From the NCBI GenBank assembly GCA_025359105.1, contig JANYHK010000082.1, positions 1-47,201 on the forward strand: DNA of 47,201 nucleotides, written 5' to 3'. The notes under the pieces are model-generated. The model was not told the DNA's origin, searched no databases, and saw nothing but the letters and a program-made list of their open reading frames with translations. Every line of letters starts with the position of its first letter. The stretch's first letter is position 1. Shown here piece by piece: positions 1 to 8,290 of the stretch. The DNA comes from Myxococcales bacterium (GTDB taxonomy: Bacteria; Myxococcota_A; Polyangia; Polyangiales; Polyangiaceae). A program made the translations under genes and the position numbers.

Positions 1-357
1 GACGACATCTGGACGCATTTCCCGAACGCCAAAGGCGCTACTGCCATGGTGTCGCGCCAGCTGCCGCTGTTCGCCGACGCCGGCCCCGATCTCAAGAGCG
101 TCCGTCGCCTCGTCGTGGCCCACATGGGCAACCACGAGGACGGTGTCTGCGCCGTCTACCTCTGCATCGGCAAGACCGCCGACGAGGAGCACATCAAAGA
201 GTGGGCGTACACCTACTGCCTCTGGCAGCGCGATGGGAGCGCGGTCGCCACCGAGCCGACGAGCAACCTGCCGCAGAACCTGACGCCGGAGGAAACGGTC
301 GAGGAGAAGGAACCTCGCCGGAAGGTTCGGAGGAGCGATGCCGAAGGGGAAGGATGA
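1..357 (+). CDS. Hypothetical protein, 5'-truncated by window edge
   Basis: The reading frame is open from the first base, so the gene begins upstream; 118 residues are visible. An internal ATG at 46 exists, but upstream codons read as ordinary protein (DDIWTHFPNAKGATAM), so it is probably not the start. The visible part is soluble, with a central stretch rich in aromatic and Cys residues (YLCIGKTADEEHIKEWAYTY) and a charged tail. No signal peptide, membrane segment or known motif is seen. Its last 20 bases overlap the start of the XRE/ImmA gene, so the two are probably co-translated. It could be the partner of that regulator-protease, but no function can be assigned. Confidence 0.75.
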   Translation, partial: DDIWTHFPNAKGATAMVSRQLPLFADAGPDLKSVRRLVVAHMGNHEDGVCAVYLCIGKTADEEHIKEWAYTYCLWQRDGSAVATEPTSNLPQNLTPEETVEEKEPRRKVRRSDAEGEG

Positions 358-1519
358 ACGTACCCCGCCGCTTGGGCCGAACGACCTGCATCTCGCTGCG
401 CATCGGTTCCAGGCCCCGCGGTTGACGCTCGCTCGCGAGCTCCGCGCACTCACGCGCGGGGAGCTCGCCGAACGCGTGGGCAAGACTCCCAGCGCGATCA
501 GCCAGTTCGAGGTCGGTCGAAGCCGGCCCGATGCGAGGACCCTCGCGGCCATCGCCCTCGTGCTTGGCGTTCCAGTGAACTTCTTCGCGCGACCGGCGGC
601 TGCCGCGCCGTTGTCGGTCGACGCCTGCCATTTTCGCACGCTTCGTTCGGCCAGCCAGAGAGAGCGGCGGCGTCTCATCTCCATTGGCACACTGCTCTGT
701 GAGCTCGTCGATTCGCTCGAGGAGCACGTCGAATTTCCGACCGAGCAAGTAACGTCTGTCGCCCGGGCGGTTCACTCGGCCGAGGAAATCGAGCTCTGCG
801 CGAACGACGTGCGCAAACGCTGGGGCCTTGGTCTTGGTCCCATTCCGAACGTTACGAAGCTTCTCCAGGGCCAGGGCATCCTCGTCTGTCTCGTCCCCAA
901 CACCTGTCGCGAGGTGGACGCCTTCTCGGCCTGGTACCAGGCGCGGCCCTTGATCTTCCTGGTCGCGGAGCACGGCCCATCACGCACACGGTTCGACGCA
1001 GCCCACGAGCTCGGGCATCTCGTTATGCATGCCGACGCCGCGCCGGGCAGCCAGGAGATCGAACGCGAAGCGCATCGTTTTGCGGGAGCCTTCTTGGTAC
1101 CTCGCGAGCCTTTCTTGGCCGAGTGTCCCAGGTGGCTCAACTGGGAGCATTTCTACGAGCTCAAGGCGCGGTGGAAGGTGTCCGTCGCCGCGCTGGTGCG
1201 CCGGGCCTACGACCTCGACGTGCTCTCCGAGGCCAGCTACCGCCGCGCATGCATGCACCTCCGGCAGCAGGGCATCACCGAGCCTTTCGAACCGCCCCCC
1301 GAGCCGCCGGACTTCCTGGCGAAAGCTGTGAAGCTGCTGGAGCGCGACGTCTCGATCGAACAGCTCGCCGCGAACCAGGGTCTGAGCGCGGTAGACGTCA
1401 GGTCCCTCGTCGAGGGGGACCACCTCTCGTTCACCGCGTCGGTGGCGACGGTCGAAGACGACCAGCAACAGCTATTCGATGACTTGGATGCCGAGGAGAA
1501 GCGCGGGCGCGCCCGTTGA
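338..1519 (+). CDS. XRE-family HTH regulator fused to ImmA/IrrE (DUF955) metallopeptidase
   Basis: The 393-aa protein has an N-terminal Cro/C1-type HTH (about residues 30-83; LTRGELAERVGKTPSAISQF) and a C-terminal ImmA/IrrE zinc-peptidase domain with HELGH at about 223-227. A downstream EREAHRFAGAFL segment (about 242-253) can supply the third zinc ligand. Family members bind DNA and cleave a repressor or act as antitoxin-like regulators in stress, mobile-element or toxin-antitoxin modules. The ATG at 338 lies inside the end of the upstream gene, indicating translational coupling. The C-terminal 130 residues after the protease domain are helical and charged, ending in an acidic stretch. The substrate is unknown; the co-transcribed upstream protein is the first candidate. 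Confidence 0.88.
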   Translation: MPKGKDERTPPLGPNDLHLAAHRFQAPRLTLARELRALTRGELAERVGKTPSAISQFEVGRSRPDARTLAAIALVLGVPVNFFARPAAAAPLSVDACHFRTLRSASQRERRRLISIGTLLCELVDSLEEHVEFPTEQVTSVARAVHSAEEIELCANDVRKRWGLGLGPIPNVTKLLQGQGILVCLVPNTCREVDAFSAWYQARPLIFLVAEHGPSRTRFDAAHELGHLVMHADAAPGSQEIEREAHRFAGAFLVPREPFLAECPRWLNWEHFYELKARWKVSVAALVRRAYDLDVLSEASYRRACMHLRQQGITEPFEPPPEPPDFLAKAVKLLERDVSIEQLAANQGLSAVDVRSLVEGDHLSFTASVATVEDDQQQLFDDLDAEEKRGRAR

Positions 1520-1630
1520 CGTCGCAACCCCACGTGGGGCCGCCGGTCTGCAACAAGGCTCACCCACGCCGGTGTCAGGCGAACGTGGCCATGAAGTCGC
1601 CGTCGCGCGCGCAGAACCAAGCGCGGCGGG

Positions 1631-1636
1631 TACAAT
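1631..1636 (+). promoter_or_regulatory. Candidate -10 box (TACAAT), leaderless start
   Basis: TACAAT ends 7 nt before the ATG at 1644, and there is no Shine-Dalgarno sequence between them. The arrangement predicts an mRNA starting at or next to the start codon. No convincing -35 hexamer is visible. It belongs to the TANNNT-near-start pattern seen across the window. Confidence 0.5.
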
Positions 1637-1643
1637 CAGTCGC

Positions 1644-2219
1644 ATGAAGCCGACCCACTGCCTCGCAGGCGTTCTCCTCGCGTTCTCCACGATGCTCCAG
1701 GCGCCCTCATCCCATGGCGCAATCGTGGAGCGGGTGGTCGCGGTCGTTGGCGAGCGGCCGATCCTTCTCTCCGATCTCCTCCATCGAGCCGAGCCGCACC
1801 TGGCGCGTATTCGTGATGCCGTCGGCGACGACGCGCGACGGGCCGCCGCGGAGAGCACGCTTCACCGCGAGCTCCTCGAGCGCATGATCGACGAGCGGCT
1901 CGAGGAGGTCGCCGCGGACCGCGCTCACCTCGCTGTGACCCCCGACGAGATCGACGCCGCCCTCCGGAATATCGCGACCGAAGCGCGCCTCTCTGTTTCC
2001 GAGCTCGTCGCGGAGGCGAAGCGTCTGGGGCTCGGTGAGCAGGCGTACCGCGACGAGCTACGGCGACAGATCCTCGAAGCGAAGCTCCTCGAGCTCCGCG
2101 TGCGTGGGCGCGTGCGGCCCTCCGAGGACGCGCGCGCGTACGCCGACGCGATGGCGCGTGCGCGGAAGGAGTGGTTGCTCGAGCTCCGGCGCGGAGTGTA
2201 CGTCGACGTTCGCCTGTAG
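1644..2219 (+). CDS. Small exported SurA N-domain-like protein
   Basis: The 191-aa protein starts with a signal peptide (MKPTHCLAGVLLAFSTMLQ, cleavage near SSHGA) followed by a SurA_N-like helical domain. The segment VERVVAVVGERPILLSDLL matches the conserved opening of periplasmic SurA-type chaperones. It ends at about residue 191 without a parvulin (rotamase) domain, so it is much shorter than SurA (about 430 aa). It probably binds unfolded outer-membrane or secreted proteins without isomerase activity, but this is inferred from the fold. The ATG at 1644 is chosen over the upstream in-frame codon at 1479 because it begins the signal peptide and has TACAAT 7 nt before it. The SEC-C remnant follows 10 nt later. 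Confidence 0.75.
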   Translation: MKPTHCLAGVLLAFSTMLQAPSSHGAIVERVVAVVGERPILLSDLLHRAEPHLARIRDAVGDDARRAAAESTLHRELLERMIDERLEEVAADRAHLAVTPDEIDAALRNIATEARLSVSELVAEAKRLGLGEQAYRDELRRQILEAKLLELRVRGRVRPSEDARAYADAMARARKEWLLELRRGVYVDVRL

Positions 2220-2229
2220 GTAGGAGCGC

Positions 2230-2624
2230 GTGGGAACTCTGACCAAGACCGGCCGAAACGAGCTCTGCCCGTGCGGGAGTGGGCAGAAGTACAAACGATG
2301 CTGCCTTAACGGGCGAACAGGCGCGCCGGCACCGAACATCCTCGCCACGCCTCCCTTCCCGCCCGCCTCGAGCGAGGAGCCATACGTTCCGCACATCCGA
2401 TCCATCGTTTGGAAGGGAAAGCGTGCTCGTGTCGTTTGGAACAAGATCCATCTCCGTCCCCCTCCGAAACGTTTCACGAGTTCCTCGTCGGCGTCGCGAT
2501 GCGCACGCTCGGCGAACGTTGGTGGCATCACCAGAAGGGCACCGCGGCGTGCTCGCGTCACGTGGTCATGGTTTGGTGGGACGCCTTTGGGCAGGCTACC
2601 CGCCGATCGCCCATTCAGACGTAA
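2230..2624 (+). pseudogene. SEC-C motif protein, frameshifted and 3'-degraded
   Basis: A GTG at 2230 opens a frame with an N-terminal SEC-C zinc motif (CPCGSGQKYKRCC), as at the ends of SecA and of many small zinc-binding proteins. The frame runs through VVWNKIHLRPP. The family-like continuation SETFHEFLVGVAMRTLGERW and HVVMVWWDAF is then found in another frame. The frames join if one C is added to the C5 tract at 2458-2462, giving R-P-P-S-E-T-F. After about 2600 no frame looks like the family, and an IS66 transposase tail starts on the opposite strand, so the 3' end seems replaced. The shift may be a true mutation or a homopolymer error. Confidence 0.7.
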
Positions 2625-2677
2625 CCGTACGGGCATGGAACGGCGAGCGACGTCGTGACAGCGCGCGGCTGGGGCGA

Positions 2678-2917
2678 TCAGCGCGACGTCGCCCAGGCGC
2701 CGGGAAGAAGCTCATCGATCGCGTTCGCCGGGTGATCCTGGACGCGCGCGAGCACGTCGGCGAGGTAATCGAAGGGATTGATCCCGCGGGACTCGCAGGT
2801 GGCGACGAGCGAGTACAACCCCGCGAGGCTCTTGCCGGATGCGACGTCGCCGACGAAGAGGTAGTTCTTCCGGCCGAGCGCGATCCGGCGAAGTGATCGC
2901 GCCGTGGGCCTCTTCAT
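2678..2917 (-). mobile_element. IS66-family transposase C-terminal remnant
   Basis: The 79-aa frame matches the conserved C terminus of IS66-type transposases: ALGRKNYLFVGDVASGKSLA, then LYSLVATCESRGINPFDYLA and a final VLARVQDHPANAIDELLP. The catalytic DDE core and the accessory orfA/orfB genes are absent, so this is a non-mobile scar. No terminal inverted repeat could be paired. It lies against the decayed 3' end of the SEC-C gene and about 50 bp before the operator-like site of the secretion operon. Insertion and deletion of an IS66 element here probably destroyed the SEC-C gene. Confidence 0.8.
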
Positions 2918-2970
2918 GAAGGAACCTTACGCCAACCGCGCATCTTCATGGAAACGCGTCGGCGTTCTTC

Positions 2971-2995
2971 GAAAGTTCAACGTCTGTTCAATGAA
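2971..2995 (+). promoter_or_regulatory. Operator-like site 1: two GTTCA at 11-bp spacing plus ATGAA
   Basis: This 25-bp site contains GTTCA at 2975-2979 and 2986-2990, one helical turn apart, and ends TGTTCAATGAA. It matches the site at 9921-9945 at 21 of 25 positions. The GTTCA-A-TGAA core is an imperfect palindrome. It runs directly into the AAGGAGGAGG ribosome-binding tract, so a bound protein could block transcription or ribosome loading for the three-gene operon. Confidence 0.5.
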
Positions 2996-3026
2996 GGAGG
3001 AGGCCCGTCCATGACAGAGATGAACG

Positions 3027-6000
3027 ATGGTCAAACCTCGTCGACACAAGGGCGTTCGTTCCGCGATCTTCACCTCTCTCGCGCTGGCGGGCTTCTCGGT
3101 CCTCTCGCTGCACGACGCGACCGCCGCGACGTGCCCGCCGGGCCCGAGCAAGACCCCACCCGCCGGGTGTCCGGCGCCGTCCGACGCCGAATGCGCGCAC
3201 GGCGGCGGGGCGTACTCGTCGACCAAGAACCCGGGCTGCGCCGAGGTGTGGGCCGAGCACTGCGCCTGCGTCAACACCGCCGCCTTCAACGCGTCGCGCC
3301 AGCCGCACACCGCGCCCGCGAACATGGAGCGCGTCCCGTCGCCGACGAAGACCGTCTACTCGTCCGATCCGGGGAAGAACAGCGCCCACGTCTCCAACTA
3401 CGGCCTCCGAACCGATTGGCTGCAAGGCACCCAGCCCGCTGTCGCGGCCAAGCCGCTCGCGACCACGATCGCCAACGTCCCCGCGAAGAACGTCGGCGCT
3501 CCGCCGCTCGTCGCCCAGATGACGCAGCAGCAGATCGGTGCGCGCTCGCAGCACTTCTATACGTCCAAGAAGATCGGCCCGCCGAAGGCCATCCCGAAAT
3601 CGAAGCAGAACATCTGGGCCGCGCAGGAGACGTACGCGCACGCGATGGCGGCCTACAGCGCGTGCACGAACAAGACCGGCGACGATCTCATCGCGTGCGC
3701 GAAGGCGTACCACCGCCCCCTCCACGCGACGCCGCCCAAGATCAACGACTGCGAGGACTTCGTCTACAACCGCTTCTACGACGTCGAGTCGTTCGAAGAT
3801 CACATGGCCGCGTGCCGCGGCGACATCTCGTGCAAGGCGGCGATCGCCCTCGATCGTGACGTCGGCGTCGCCGGCCGCGGGCTCACGGGCTCCGACGTGG
3901 ATCCGTCGAAGCGCGACTTCTTGAAGAAGCTGTTCGAGGCCTTCGACCATGGCCAGCCCCCCAACTGCGACAAGAAGCCCGTCAGCGCCGACGATCTGCA
4001 CCTGTGTGAGTTGGCCGGATCGATCCCCCCGATCGCGTTCGTCAAGCCGGGCTACTTCGGCCCGATCGCGGGCGGCGGCAAGGCGACCTCTCAGATCGAC
4101 GACAAGGGCGACCTGCGCGGCATCTTCAGCACGGCCCCGTCCGTCGGGTACTACATGACGAAGAACCCCTATTACGACTCCGCCGCGATGATCACGCCGC
4201 TGGTCATCGAGTCCTTCCGGTCCGACCCCGCAAAGTACGCCAGCATCCAGCGCCTCCTGGCCGAGCTGAAGAAGCCCGCCTACTACGTGGGCAAGTCCTT
4301 CCCGACCAAGAACGTCCCGGCAGCAGGCGTCACGGCCTACCCCGACGAGTGGTCGTACGAGCGCGCGATGCACAACGCGGTCAAGAACCGCCCCGTCCGG
4401 GTGATCCGCGACTTCGAGAAGCGGAAGAACTTCCTGAAGCAGCGCAGCGACACGTTCGACACGCTGTACTGGGCGCTGCCGCAGAACCAGATCCACTTCA
4501 AGATCGCCGGCGCGCCGGGCGACGCCGACTTGAAGAGCGCCTCGGCGGCGATGACGGGCTTCGGCGTCACGCGAACCCTCGTGCAGCCGGCGGTCCAAGC
4601 GAAGCCGACGGTGGCGGGCGCGACGATGACGGCGAAGGCCACGCCGATGGCCTCGCTGGTGCCGGTGAAGCCCTCCGACCTGGACATTCGCGCGTGGGGC
4701 AAAGGTGGCAAGGCGCCGCCCTTGGACCCCGCGTACAAGTACCCGCGTCTCCAGTGCAGCGCGCCCGACAAGCTCGTGGCGGGCTTCACGGCGCGGCAAG
4801 ACGGCTCCTATGCGGGGGCCGGGAAGGGCCTCCCGATGACGCCGATCAACGGGCCGGCGATCAACCATGCCCCCAGCCTCTCGACGCAGGCCGACGTGAC
4901 GATGGCAGCCTGCAACCTCGTCAACGCGGTCCTCGACGAGTGGGCGCGCGCCGACTCCCCGAAGATCCTCGCGCCGAACGACACGAACCCCGCGCCCATG
5001 GCGACGGGCTGCTTCGCAGGTGACGCGGCGTGCGACTGGGATCCGGCTACGTTCGTCCACGGCGTTCGTGACATGGTCAAAAACCAGATCGACAACGTCC
5101 AGCACGCGCAGCGCGAGGCGGACTACAAGGCGTGCAAGGCCTGGCTCCCCGAGATCAGTACGCCGGCGAACCTCAAGAAGTACTCGGATCAGAAGAACGG
5201 CGAGCTCTTGATGCTCGGCGCCATCAAGACGGAGGTGCAGACGCTCTACAACGAGATCGCGGACGTTCCGGTCCTCGAGAAGGGCCCCGTCACCGCGTGG
5301 TCGAAGCTCGTGCCGATGAAGCCGGAGACCGGCGACACGTTCGCGACCTTCGGTGAGGACCGGCACAACGCCGAGGTGTGGGGCAACGACCTCTTCGGCG
5401 TCGGCTACTCGTACGACATCGGCTGGGAGATCCCGGTGCGCTGGGAGCAGGTCGAGAAGGACCAGCACTACGAGGTGTGCGACTTCGGGATCGGCGCGCA
5501 CGGTGGCTTCGAGGCGTACGCGTTCGCGTTCGGCTCCGACAAGTTCGACATTCTCGCCGCCGACATCGTCGCCGGCGCGCACGACTACACGAACCCGCAG
5601 GCGAATGGAGAGGCCCCCGGCGCCGATCCGATCGTCGACACCTACCTCCATGACGCCGCGTTCGACGCGCACTTCGTGGTCGCGGGCGACTCGATCGTCG
5701 CGCAGGACGCCACCAAGGTCGATCTCACTCCGCCGAACAACGTGAAGACCGTACCGTTCGCGTCCGGCGCGAACTCGTGGAACCTCTTCACCATCCCGTT
5801 CCAGATCTCGTTCGTCACCCTCGAGATGTCGGTCGGCGTCGGCTACTCCTACGCGGTCGACATGAAGACGGCGCCATACCACCAGAACTCGTGCCACGAG
5901 GGGGCGAAGGTGGCCGGTGGCGGGTACCCGTGGCCCGCGAAGAAGGGACCAGCCTCGATCGGCCTCGACTCGTCGCTGCAGCCGCAGGCGGAGCTCGACG

Positions 6001-6350
6001 GGATCATCGACGCGTACGCCAGCATCGCGGGTCTCGCGGGCGTCGGCGTCGACGTGAACTTGACGCTCCTCGGTATCGGGCTCCCCGCGACGAACAGCAT
6101 TCGCCTGGATCCGAAGAGCCTGAACATCAACTCGACGCTCAACATGGACTTCCACACCCTCGACGGCAGTTTGTCGGTCTACGCGGAGCTCCTCTTCTTC
6201 ACGCTCTTCGACATCGAGATCATGAGCTGGGACGGCTTCCACTCCACCGTGCCGCTCTTCAACACGTCGACGAACGTGGACATGCCCGCCCTGTCGCTCC
6301 TCGGCAAGACCGGCCTCACCAACCCGGCCAAGAGCCTTCAGGGCCTGTAG
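3027..6350 (+). CDS. Large secreted beta-rich protein of unknown function
   Basis: The 1107-aa protein has a signal peptide (MVKPRRHKGVRSAIFTSLAL, cleavage after about residue 34, DATAA). A Cys-rich N-terminal region follows (CPPGPSKTPPAGCPAP, CAEVWAEHCACV), with scattered Cys pairs typical of extracytoplasmic proteins. The last 350 residues alternate short hydrophobic strands with turns (VGVGYSYDIGWEIPV, GVGVDVNLTLLGIGLP, LDGSLSVYAELLFFTLFDIE), suggesting large beta sheets. No catalytic motif is recognised. It is first in a tight operon with the LPD_N-like gene (9 nt gap) and a third exported protein. The strong AAGGAGGAGG is spaced for an out-of-frame ATG at 3011, not the ATG at 3027; the start is chosen for the signal peptide. 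Confidence 0.85.
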   Translation: MVKPRRHKGVRSAIFTSLALAGFSVLSLHDATAATCPPGPSKTPPAGCPAPSDAECAHGGGAYSSTKNPGCAEVWAEHCACVNTAAFNASRQPHTAPANMERVPSPTKTVYSSDPGKNSAHVSNYGLRTDWLQGTQPAVAAKPLATTIANVPAKNVGAPPLVAQMTQQQIGARSQHFYTSKKIGPPKAIPKSKQNIWAAQETYAHAMAAYSACTNKTGDDLIACAKAYHRPLHATPPKINDCEDFVYNRFYDVESFEDHMAACRGDISCKAAIALDRDVGVAGRGLTGSDVDPSKRDFLKKLFEAFDHGQPPNCDKKPVSADDLHLCELAGSIPPIAFVKPGYFGPIAGGGKATSQIDDKGDLRGIFSTAPSVGYYMTKNPYYDSAAMITPLVIESFRSDPAKYASIQRLLAELKKPAYYVGKSFPTKNVPAAGVTAYPDEWSYERAMHNAVKNRPVRVIRDFEKRKNFLKQRSDTFDTLYWALPQNQIHFKIAGAPGDADLKSASAAMTGFGVTRTLVQPAVQAKPTVAGATMTAKATPMASLVPVKPSDLDIRAWGKGGKAPPLDPAYKYPRLQCSAPDKLVAGFTARQDGSYAGAGKGLPMTPINGPAINHAPSLSTQADVTMAACNLVNAVLDEWARADSPKILAPNDTNPAPMATGCFAGDAACDWDPATFVHGVRDMVKNQIDNVQHAQREADYKACKAWLPEISTPANLKKYSDQKNGELLMLGAIKTEVQTLYNEIADVPVLEKGPVTAWSKLVPMKPETGDTFATFGEDRHNAEVWGNDLFGVGYSYDIGWEIPVRWEQVEKDQHYEVCDFGIGAHGGFEAYAFAFGSDKFDILAADIVAGAHDYTNPQANGEAPGADPIVDTYLHDAAFDAHFVVAGDSIVAQDATKVDLTPPNNVKTVPFASGANSWNLFTIPFQISFVTLEMSVGVGYSYAVDMKTAPYHQNSCHEGAKVAGGGYPWPAKKGPASIGLDSSLQPQAELDGIIDAYASIAGLAGVGVDVNLTLLGIGLPATNSIRLDPKSLNINSTLNMDFHTLDGSLSVYAELLFFTLFDIEIMSWDGFHSTVPLFNTSTNVDMPALSLLGKTGLTNPAKSLQGL

Positions 6351-6359
6351 GAGACGCGC

Positions 6360-8276
6360 ATGATCTCGCACGCCGGTCTCCGCAGTATGGGTCGCTTCAT
6401 CGCCGCGCAACCGCTTCGCGCGCTCGTGCTCGTGGGCGCGCTCGTAGGCGCCATCACGCTCGTCTCCGCGCGCGGCGCCGCTCCGCCACGCGCGGAGGCC
6501 GTCGCGCGACATCACCTCTTCACGTGGCCGGCGGGCAGCAAGCTCGTTTACACCGTGAAATGGGACTCGGCGTCGCGCCGCACGCTGATGGGAAGCGGCG
6601 GCGAAGGCGGAGGGAACGGCGACGTCGCGGGCGGCGCGATCTTCGAGGGCGACGTCTCGGTGCGCTCGCTCGGAGCGGACGCGGAGGGCGTGACGTCGCT
6701 CGTCTACACGCTCGAGCAAATTCGCGGGTACTCGCTGCGCCTCGGTGCGCAGGATTTAATCAGCGAAGGCGATCGCCAGCTCGCGGCGGCGGCACTGGCA
6801 GGTCAGGAGGCGATCGTGCGCGTCGACTCGCTCGGCGTCGTGCACGGCGTCTCCTATCACCACGACACGCCGGCCTCGACGCGCGAGCTGCTCTCGCAGC
6901 TCACGAACATGATGCGCGTGACGTTGCCGGTAGAAGAGAAGGGGAGCACGTGGATGGCGAAGGAGCCGACGAGCAACGGCCTCGCGCACGTGCGCTACGA
7001 CGACGAGGGGGATGTGCTCCACCGCGTGCGTCTGTCGTACGAGGGCGTCGCCTCGCTCGTCGGGCAAGGGGAGGCGGATCAGCGTCTGGGCTCGAAGGCG
7101 TCGATCGAGCTGGATCCGAAGGGATTCGTGCGGCTCATCGACGATCGAGAGGAGCTGCGGGCGCAGCACGACGACGTGACGTTCATCTCGCTGTGGACGT
7201 TCAAGGCGGCGGTCGCAAGCCAAGGCACGTTCGACGTCGCGGCGGTGCGGACGGGCGATCTCGACACCGGCGCGATCTCTGAGGAGCTCGCGCGCGAGCG
7301 AGAGCGCGGGCGGGATCGGCGTCTGTCGGAGGGCTGGGACCTCGGCACGATCGAGGTCGAGCTCCTCCTCTACGGCAACGGCAAGAAGGTCGATCCGTCG
7401 TTCGTCGCGCGCGCTTCGGCCTTCATGCGCCTTCACCCGGAGTCGCTCGCCAACCTCGTCTCGTGGTTCGAAGAGCCGCGCGTCAGTGACTTCGGAAAGC
7501 AGCTGACGCTCGACGTCCTGTCTGCGACCGGCACCGAGCAGGCGCAAGAGGCGATGCGGCGCGCGCTCACGTCGAAGGCGGTGACCCTGAGCTCGCCGCT
7601 GCGGGCCGCGATGATCCAGCGCTTCATCTTCGTGCCGCATCCGACGCCGGAGTCCGCGCGCTTCGTCGCCGAGGCCTACACCCGTGCGCGGGAGTCCGGT
7701 GACAACGCGATGGGGTATGCGTCGGCGGTCACGCTCGGCGCGATCGTCGAGCACATGGAAGGGAGCCCGGCGCTGAGCGAGGAGCTCGACAAGCGCCTGT
7801 GCGCGGACCTCGCCGCCGCGCCCACGAAGGACTGGGCGATCGCCCTCGTTCGCGCGCTCGGAAACGCGCGGACGAGCGACGCGCTCCCCGCCATCGCGGC
7901 GCGCTTCACCGACACGAGCTCGGGCGTGAGGGACGAGGTCGCGCGCTCGCTGCGTCGCTTCGACGATCCGCGCGCGTCGGGACCGCTCCTCGCGCTCGCG
8001 AAAGACGCGTCTCCGGAGGTCGGCCGCGCGGCGTTCCTCGGCCTCCGCGAGCAGTCGCTCACGGACGAGCAGTGGGAGGCCCTCGCGCGGGCGGTCGAGG
8101 CCGGAGAGACCTCGCCGCGCGCCGACACCAAGCTCGTGGACCTCATCGAGCGCAGGCCAGACTCCGCCGAGCGCGGGCAGCGCATGCTCCGCGCGATCCG
8201 CGAGCGAACGCCTAAAGCGAGCGGCAACGTCGATCTCCTCGCGCGCATCGACGGCGCGCTCACCGCGGGGAAGTGA
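6360..8276 (+). CDS. Vitellogenin/MTP N-terminal (LPD_N)-like exported lipid-transport candidate
   Basis: The 638-aa protein has an N-terminal hydrophobic export segment (about 18-38), a beta-rich part (about 52-340) and an alpha-helical HEAT-like part (about 345-585). The order and signature segments resemble the N-terminal lipid-transport domain of vitellogenin and microsomal triglyceride transfer protein. There is a strand-turn-helix piece GVVHGVSYHHDTPASTRELL, a helical segment LDVLSATGTEQAQEAM, the pattern FVPHPTPESARFVAEAY with AVTLGAIVEHM, and RALGNARTSDALPAI before a final Arg-rich helix (RDEVARSLRRF). In eukaryotes this fold loads or carries lipid. Here the large beta-sheet part would be a separate protein, the upstream 1107-aa product. 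Annotation tools may call it only a HEAT-repeat protein. The SD is AGGAG at about 6350. Confidence 0.65.
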   Translation: MISHAGLRSMGRFIAAQPLRALVLVGALVGAITLVSARGAAPPRAEAVARHHLFTWPAGSKLVYTVKWDSASRRTLMGSGGEGGGNGDVAGGAIFEGDVSVRSLGADAEGVTSLVYTLEQIRGYSLRLGAQDLISEGDRQLAAAALAGQEAIVRVDSLGVVHGVSYHHDTPASTRELLSQLTNMMRVTLPVEEKGSTWMAKEPTSNGLAHVRYDDEGDVLHRVRLSYEGVASLVGQGEADQRLGSKASIELDPKGFVRLIDDREELRAQHDDVTFISLWTFKAAVASQGTFDVAAVRTGDLDTGAISEELARERERGRDRRLSEGWDLGTIEVELLLYGNGKKVDPSFVARASAFMRLHPESLANLVSWFEEPRVSDFGKQLTLDVLSATGTEQAQEAMRRALTSKAVTLSSPLRAAMIQRFIFVPHPTPESARFVAEAYTRARESGDNAMGYASAVTLGAIVEHMEGSPALSEELDKRLCADLAAAPTKDWAIALVRALGNARTSDALPAIAARFTDTSSGVRDEVARSLRRFDDPRASGPLLALAKDASPEVGRAAFLGLREQSLTDEQWEALARAVEAGETSPRADTKLVDLIERRPDSAERGQRMLRAIRERTPKASGNVDLLARIDGALTAGK

Positions 8277-8290
8277 CGGGGCGCTGCTGC

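Noticed and set aside
2988-6719. 1243-codon open frame on the minus strand
   Set aside because: It is the antisense of the secreted protein gene. Its composition is Arg/Val/Asp-rich noise without motifs, as expected opposite a GC-rich gene.
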